Below, piece after piece: positions 32,395-35,037 of a DNA stretch of 35,037 bases. The stretch covers positions 1 to 35,037 of the forward strand of contig JAFIFS010000006.1 in NCBI GenBank assembly GCA_020831895.1. Reading direction: 5' to 3'. The DNA comes from Chromatiales bacterium. Lineage in GTDB: Bacteria > Pseudomonadota > Gammaproteobacteria > Steroidobacterales > GCA-2729495. The position numbers and the translations under genes were made by a program. Position 1 is the first letter of the stretch, and the number at the start of each line of letters is the position of its first letter. The notes under the pieces were generated by a model. That model ran no database searches and was not told the origin of the DNA. It was given only the letters and a program-made list of their open reading frames with translations.

Positions 32395-33032
32395 AGGGGG
32401 CGCTCGGCCTGGCGATCCTCGCCAGCGTCGCGGGGTGCAGCCGGGTTACGGGCACGACCGCCGATACCCGTGCGGGTGATCCTGTCATCGAGCCTGAGGT
32501 CGACCGCCGCGAGATCCGCCGGCCGCGTATCGACACCGAGAACTTCGAGCTCAGCGGTTTCGCCGGCTTCAAGAGCATCGAGGATTTCGGTACCAACACG
32601 GTGTACGGCGTGCGGCTTGCCTATCACATCACCGAGGGCCTGTTCGCCGAGGCGAGCTACGGGCAGACCGAGGCAGGCAGGACCAGCTGGGAGACTCTGG
32701 CCGGCGGCGTCGACCTGCTGACGCCTTCCGAGCGCAAGTACCGCTACTACGACCTCTCGCTCGGCTACAACCTGCTGCCAGGCGAGATCTTCATCGGTCG
32801 CAACCGCGCTTTCAATTCCGCACTCTACCTGCTGGTCGGAGCCGGCAGCACCGATTTCGCTGGAGAGAGCGAGTTCACCATCAGCTTCGGCGCAGGCTAC
32901 CGGGTGCTGCTGACCGACTGGCTGTCCACCCACATCATGATCCGGGATCACGTGTTCCGGAGCGACGTCACCGGCCGCGAGAAGACCGTGCACAACATCG
33001 AGTTCGTGCTTGGGCTGGGCTGGTTCTTCTAG
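32364..33032 (+). CDS. Outer-membrane beta-barrel lipoprotein
   Basis: A 222-residue protein with lipobox SVAGC (Cys25), a polar linker rich in Arg/Asp/Glu (about 30-55), then a barrel of about eight strands (FELSGFAGFKSIEDFG, VRLAYHITEGLFAEASYG, YYDLSLGYNLLPGEIF) ending in LGLGWFF. It resembles small outer-membrane beta-barrel domain proteins seen beside SH3/barrel proteins in proteobacteria and myxobacteria. The start lies inside the upstream gene (31-nt overlap) after GAGG at 32357-32360. A lipidated barrel is slightly unusual. Function unknown; operon context suggests a structural or conduit role. Confidence 0.78.
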   Translation: MESRVRIFLLKGALGLAILASVAGCSRVTGTTADTRAGDPVIEPEVDRREIRRPRIDTENFELSGFAGFKSIEDFGTNTVYGVRLAYHITEGLFAEASYGQTEAGRTSWETLAGGVDLLTPSERKYRYYDLSLGYNLLPGEIFIGRNRAFNSALYLLVGAGSTDFAGESEFTISFGAGYRVLLTDWLSTHIMIRDHVFRSDVTGREKTVHNIEFVLGLGWFF

Positions 33033-33046
33033 AAGCGGAGGAAAGC

Positions 33047-33571
33047 ATGGGCAACAGTGACTTCAGGCTTGACCGGCGCAGCGTCTGCGGGCTGCTGGGC
33101 GTGTTGCCGCTGGCTGGGCTGCCGGCGGTCTTCGCCACGCCGGTGGGTGAGCCGGCACCTGACTTCACGCTCCAGCAGCGCGGCGGGGGCGAGGTGACGC
33201 TGAGCGGGCTGCGTGGCGAAGTGGTGATGATCAACTTCTGGGCCACCTGGTGTCCGCCCTGCCGCCAGGAGATGCCGCACCTGGACCAGATCTACCGGCG
33301 CTTCGGCCGCATGGGATTCACGCTGCTCGGCGTGAACGTTGAGCAGAACAGTCGGCTCGCCGATGCGTTCCTGCGCGATGTGCCGGTGACGTTTCCCATC
33401 CTGCTGGACCCGGAGGAAAGGGTCAGCCGCCTCTACAACGTGCCGGCGATGCCAAGCACTGTGGTGGTGGATCGCCAGGGCGCCGTGCGCTACGTGTTCC
33501 ACGGCTACCGTCCGGGTGATGAAGCCAAGTACCAGGATGCGGTGCGCAGCCTGGTCCGGGAGCGGACATGA
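33047..33571 (+). CDS. TlpA/ResA-type exported thioredoxin
   Basis: A 174-residue thiol-disulfide protein of the TlpA family. The N-terminal export signal has Arg10-Arg11 and a hydrophobic run to about residue 30 (Sec or weak Tat). The thioredoxin fold has active site WCPPC (Cys69, Cys72) in NFWATWCPPCRQEMPHL and the cis-Pro motif VPAMPST. Such proteins reduce cysteines of apocytochromes before heme attachment or reduce other envelope thiols. GGAGG precedes ATG 33047. It overlaps the DUF4266 gene by 4 nt; that small protein ends in CGC, a plausible thiol client, as are the CxxCH proteins of the cluster (inference). Confidence 0.92.
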   Translation: MGNSDFRLDRRSVCGLLGVLPLAGLPAVFATPVGEPAPDFTLQQRGGGEVTLSGLRGEVVMINFWATWCPPCRQEMPHLDQIYRRFGRMGFTLLGVNVEQNSRLADAFLRDVPVTFPILLDPEERVSRLYNVPAMPSTVVVDRQGAVRYVFHGYRPGDEAKYQDAVRSLVRERT

Positions 33572-33786
33572 TGCGCGCACTGTGCGTGTCAGCCGCCCTG
33601 CTGCTCTCCGGATGCAGCGGCATCGAGCCCTGGGTGATGCCTTACGAGCGCGACCGCCTGGCTGACCCGATCATGAGTTTCGAGCGTGATCCGGCGGCCG
33701 CTGCCTTTACCCGCCACGTCTACGATGCGCGTGAGGCAGCGCGAGGCGCCACCGGCGGGTCCGGCGGTGGCTGCGGCTGCAACTGA
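33568..33786 (+). CDS. DUF4266 small lipoprotein
   Basis: A 72-residue lipoprotein: lipobox LSGC (Cys16), a short conserved stretch (VMPYERDRLADPIMSFERDP, HVYDAREAARG) and a glycine-rich tail ending GGSGGGCGCN. That tail and size are the hallmark of DUF4266. The family commonly sits beside DUF3570 and TlpA-like genes, as here; the pair's function is not known to me. The start codon overlaps the thioredoxin stop (ATGA). The invariant-looking C-G-C near the free C-terminus could bind metal, form a disulfide or be a modification site (inference). Confidence 0.88.
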   Translation: MMRALCVSAALLLSGCSGIEPWVMPYERDRLADPIMSFERDPAAAAFTRHVYDAREAARGATGGSGGGCGCN

Positions 33787-33788
33787 CC

Positions 33789-34922
33789 ATGCGTTCATGG
33801 CTCCTCACGCTTCCTGTCCTCGCGCTGCTGCTGGCCACCGGCGCGCATGCGGCCGTGCTGCCTGATGACCGCGCCGACTTCCTCTATCACTACTACTCGG
33901 GTGGTGGCGTAACGATCGACGGCCCGTCGATACTGGTTCGCAAGCAGGTCGGCCAGAGCTTCTCGCTGTCCGGAAACTACTATGTCGATAACATCAGCGG
34001 AGCGTCCATCGATGTCGTGACCACAGCGAGCCCGTACGAGGAGAGGCGCACCGAGATCAGCGCAGGCGTGGACTACCTGCGCGGAAGCACGCTGCTCAGC
34101 CTGGGTTTCACCCGGAGTGACGAAAACGACTACAAGGGCCGCTCGTTCCGTGTCGGCGTCAGCCAGGAGATCTTTGGCGCCATGACGACGGTGAGCCTGG
34201 GCTACGTCCGCGGATCGGACGAGGTGGGCCGGAGCACCGACCCTGATTTCAGCGAGGACCTCGACCGTCGCGCCTGGCGGCTCGGACTCTCCCAGGTGCT
34301 CACGCGCAACCTGATCGGCGAGCTGCTGTTCGAGGTGGTTGCCGACCAGGGCTTCCTGAACAACCCTTACCGGCAGGTCCGCTTCCTCGACCCGTCCTCG
34401 CCGCGTGGCTTTTCCTTCGAGCCCGAGGTATTCCCGGAGAGCCGCACCAGCACGGCCGTGGCGGTGCGTAGCCGCTACCATCTGCCGTTTCGCGCAGCCG
34501 TGCACGGCGAATACCGCTGGTATGACGACGACTGGGGCATCACGGCGCACACGATGCAGGTGGGCTACACGCACGGCACGATCCCGCGCTGGCTGTTCGA
34601 CGTTCACTACCGCTACTACACGCAGAACAGCGCGACCTTCTGGAGCGACCTTTTCCCGTTCCAGCAGGCGCAGAATTTCCTGGCCCGCGACAAGGAGCTG
34701 AGCAGGTTCCGGAGTCATTCGGTGCGTTTCGGGGTCAGCTATGACTTGTTCAGCTCGCCGATCAGCGTGTTCGAGCGCGGTTCTGTCAGCCTGATCTACG
34801 ACTGGATCTACTTCGACTACCGGGAGTTCCGCGATATCCGAGGCAGCGAGGCTCCGGGGGAGGAGCCGTTCTACAGCTTCGATGCGGACGTGCTGCAGCT
34901 GTTCTTCTCAATCTGGTTCTAG
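33789..34922 (+). CDS. DUF3570 outer-membrane beta-barrel protein
   Basis: A 377-residue exported protein (signal peptide to about 22, GAHA) whose whole length reads as amphipathic beta-strands with aromatic belts, ending in LQLFFSIWF, as expected for an outer-membrane barrel of about 14-16 strands. DUF3570-like features include ADFLYHYYSGGGVTIDGPSILVRKQ near the N-terminus and VRFGVSYDLFSSPISVFERGSVSLIYDWIYFDYREF near the C-terminus. It starts 2 nt after DUF4266 and is last of the six-gene operon. In other genomes an ApbE-type flavin transferase is often nearby; none is visible here. The channel or anchor role is unproven. Confidence 0.88.
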   Translation: MRSWLLTLPVLALLLATGAHAAVLPDDRADFLYHYYSGGGVTIDGPSILVRKQVGQSFSLSGNYYVDNISGASIDVVTTASPYEERRTEISAGVDYLRGSTLLSLGFTRSDENDYKGRSFRVGVSQEIFGAMTTVSLGYVRGSDEVGRSTDPDFSEDLDRRAWRLGLSQVLTRNLIGELLFEVVADQGFLNNPYRQVRFLDPSSPRGFSFEPEVFPESRTSTAVAVRSRYHLPFRAAVHGEYRWYDDDWGITAHTMQVGYTHGTIPRWLFDVHYRYYTQNSATFWSDLFPFQQAQNFLARDKELSRFRSHSVRFGVSYDLFSSPISVFERGSVSLIYDWIYFDYREFRDIRGSEAPGEEPFYSFDADVLQLFFSIWF

Positions 34923-34987
34923 AGCGCAGTGCCTTTCCTGGATTCAGGCTGCGGTAGTTGCGTCGTCCGCAAGCTCTGCCGCAGACC

Positions 34988-35037
34988 CGCCGTGAATACG
35001 TCCCTGTAGGCTCGGGCGCCGCATCCCTGCGGCGCAC
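34988..35037 (+). repeat. Family B intergenic palindromic element, truncated by window end
   Basis: The 31-bp core (34988-35018) is identical to the reverse complement of 12100-12130. It is followed by the same hairpin as the first copy in the window: GCGCCGC (35016-35022) with GCGGCGC (35029-35035), with a different loop (ATCCCT instead of CTACCT). The 65 bp between it and the DUF3570 stop hold nothing recognisable. Confidence 0.8.

Noticed and set aside
34786-35037. Possible minus-strand gene entering from the right edge
   Set aside because: It consists of a family B repeat and antisense DUF3570 sequence.

Overview
The window is a GC-rich (roughly two-thirds G+C by eye) stretch of chromosome from a Gram-negative bacterium, most likely an environmental gammaproteobacterium near the Xanthomonadales/Nevskiales/Steroidobacterales. 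This rests on TonB receptors with a sphingomonad/xanthomonad-like TonB box (EEIIVTA), a PhoQ-type kinase, E. coli-like carbonic anhydrase residues, and intergenic REP elements of the TGTGGGAGCG type. No phage, transposase, tRNA, rRNA or CRISPR array was seen, and base composition looks even throughout.

Layout. 1-405: intergenic, built of two repeat families. 406-756: pterin-4a-carbinolamine dehydratase, convergent with a TonB-dependent receptor (804-3209, minus). The receptor is divergent from an operon (3392-6861) of a DUF1838 protein, an aldehyde dehydrogenase, a two-helix membrane peptide and a patatin-like phospholipase. 7043-12032: amino-acid biosynthesis. The acetolactate synthase large subunit (minus) is divergent from the small subunit, which is followed by proB and proA. 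12202-13788: aerobic glycerol-3-phosphate dehydrogenase. 13832-15203 (minus): a c'-like cytochrome and an exported bifunctional-nuclease/PDZ protein. 15304-17657 (minus): a small unknown protein overlapping a second TonB receptor. 17733-19347 (minus): a SYLF-domain protein and a beta-carbonic anhydrase. 19499-21830 (plus): a PepSY/response regulator/histidine kinase operon. 21855-23243 (minus): a zinc-ribbon SAM methyltransferase.

The most unusual part is 23421-34922: two divergent operons of nine genes that share a 258-bp intergenic region. Every product appears to be exported. The minus operon encodes a cytochrome resembling DUF1588-type planctomycete cytochromes, a di-heme LamG lipoprotein and a Tat-exported DUF1501-like protein. 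The plus operon encodes a lipoprotein with a TolB-like propeller and two CxxCH motifs (architecture like hydrazine synthase alpha), an SH3/beta-barrel protein, a beta-barrel lipoprotein, a TlpA-type thioredoxin, a DUF4266 lipoprotein ending in GGGCGCN, and a DUF3570 beta-barrel. I infer a cell-envelope redox assembly of unknown substrate. Nothing here shows that it makes hydrazine.

Intergenic spaces carry two repeat families. Family A is a REP hairpin with compensatory stem changes between copies. Family B is a longer palindromic element whose 31-bp core is identical at 12100-12130 and 34988-35018.
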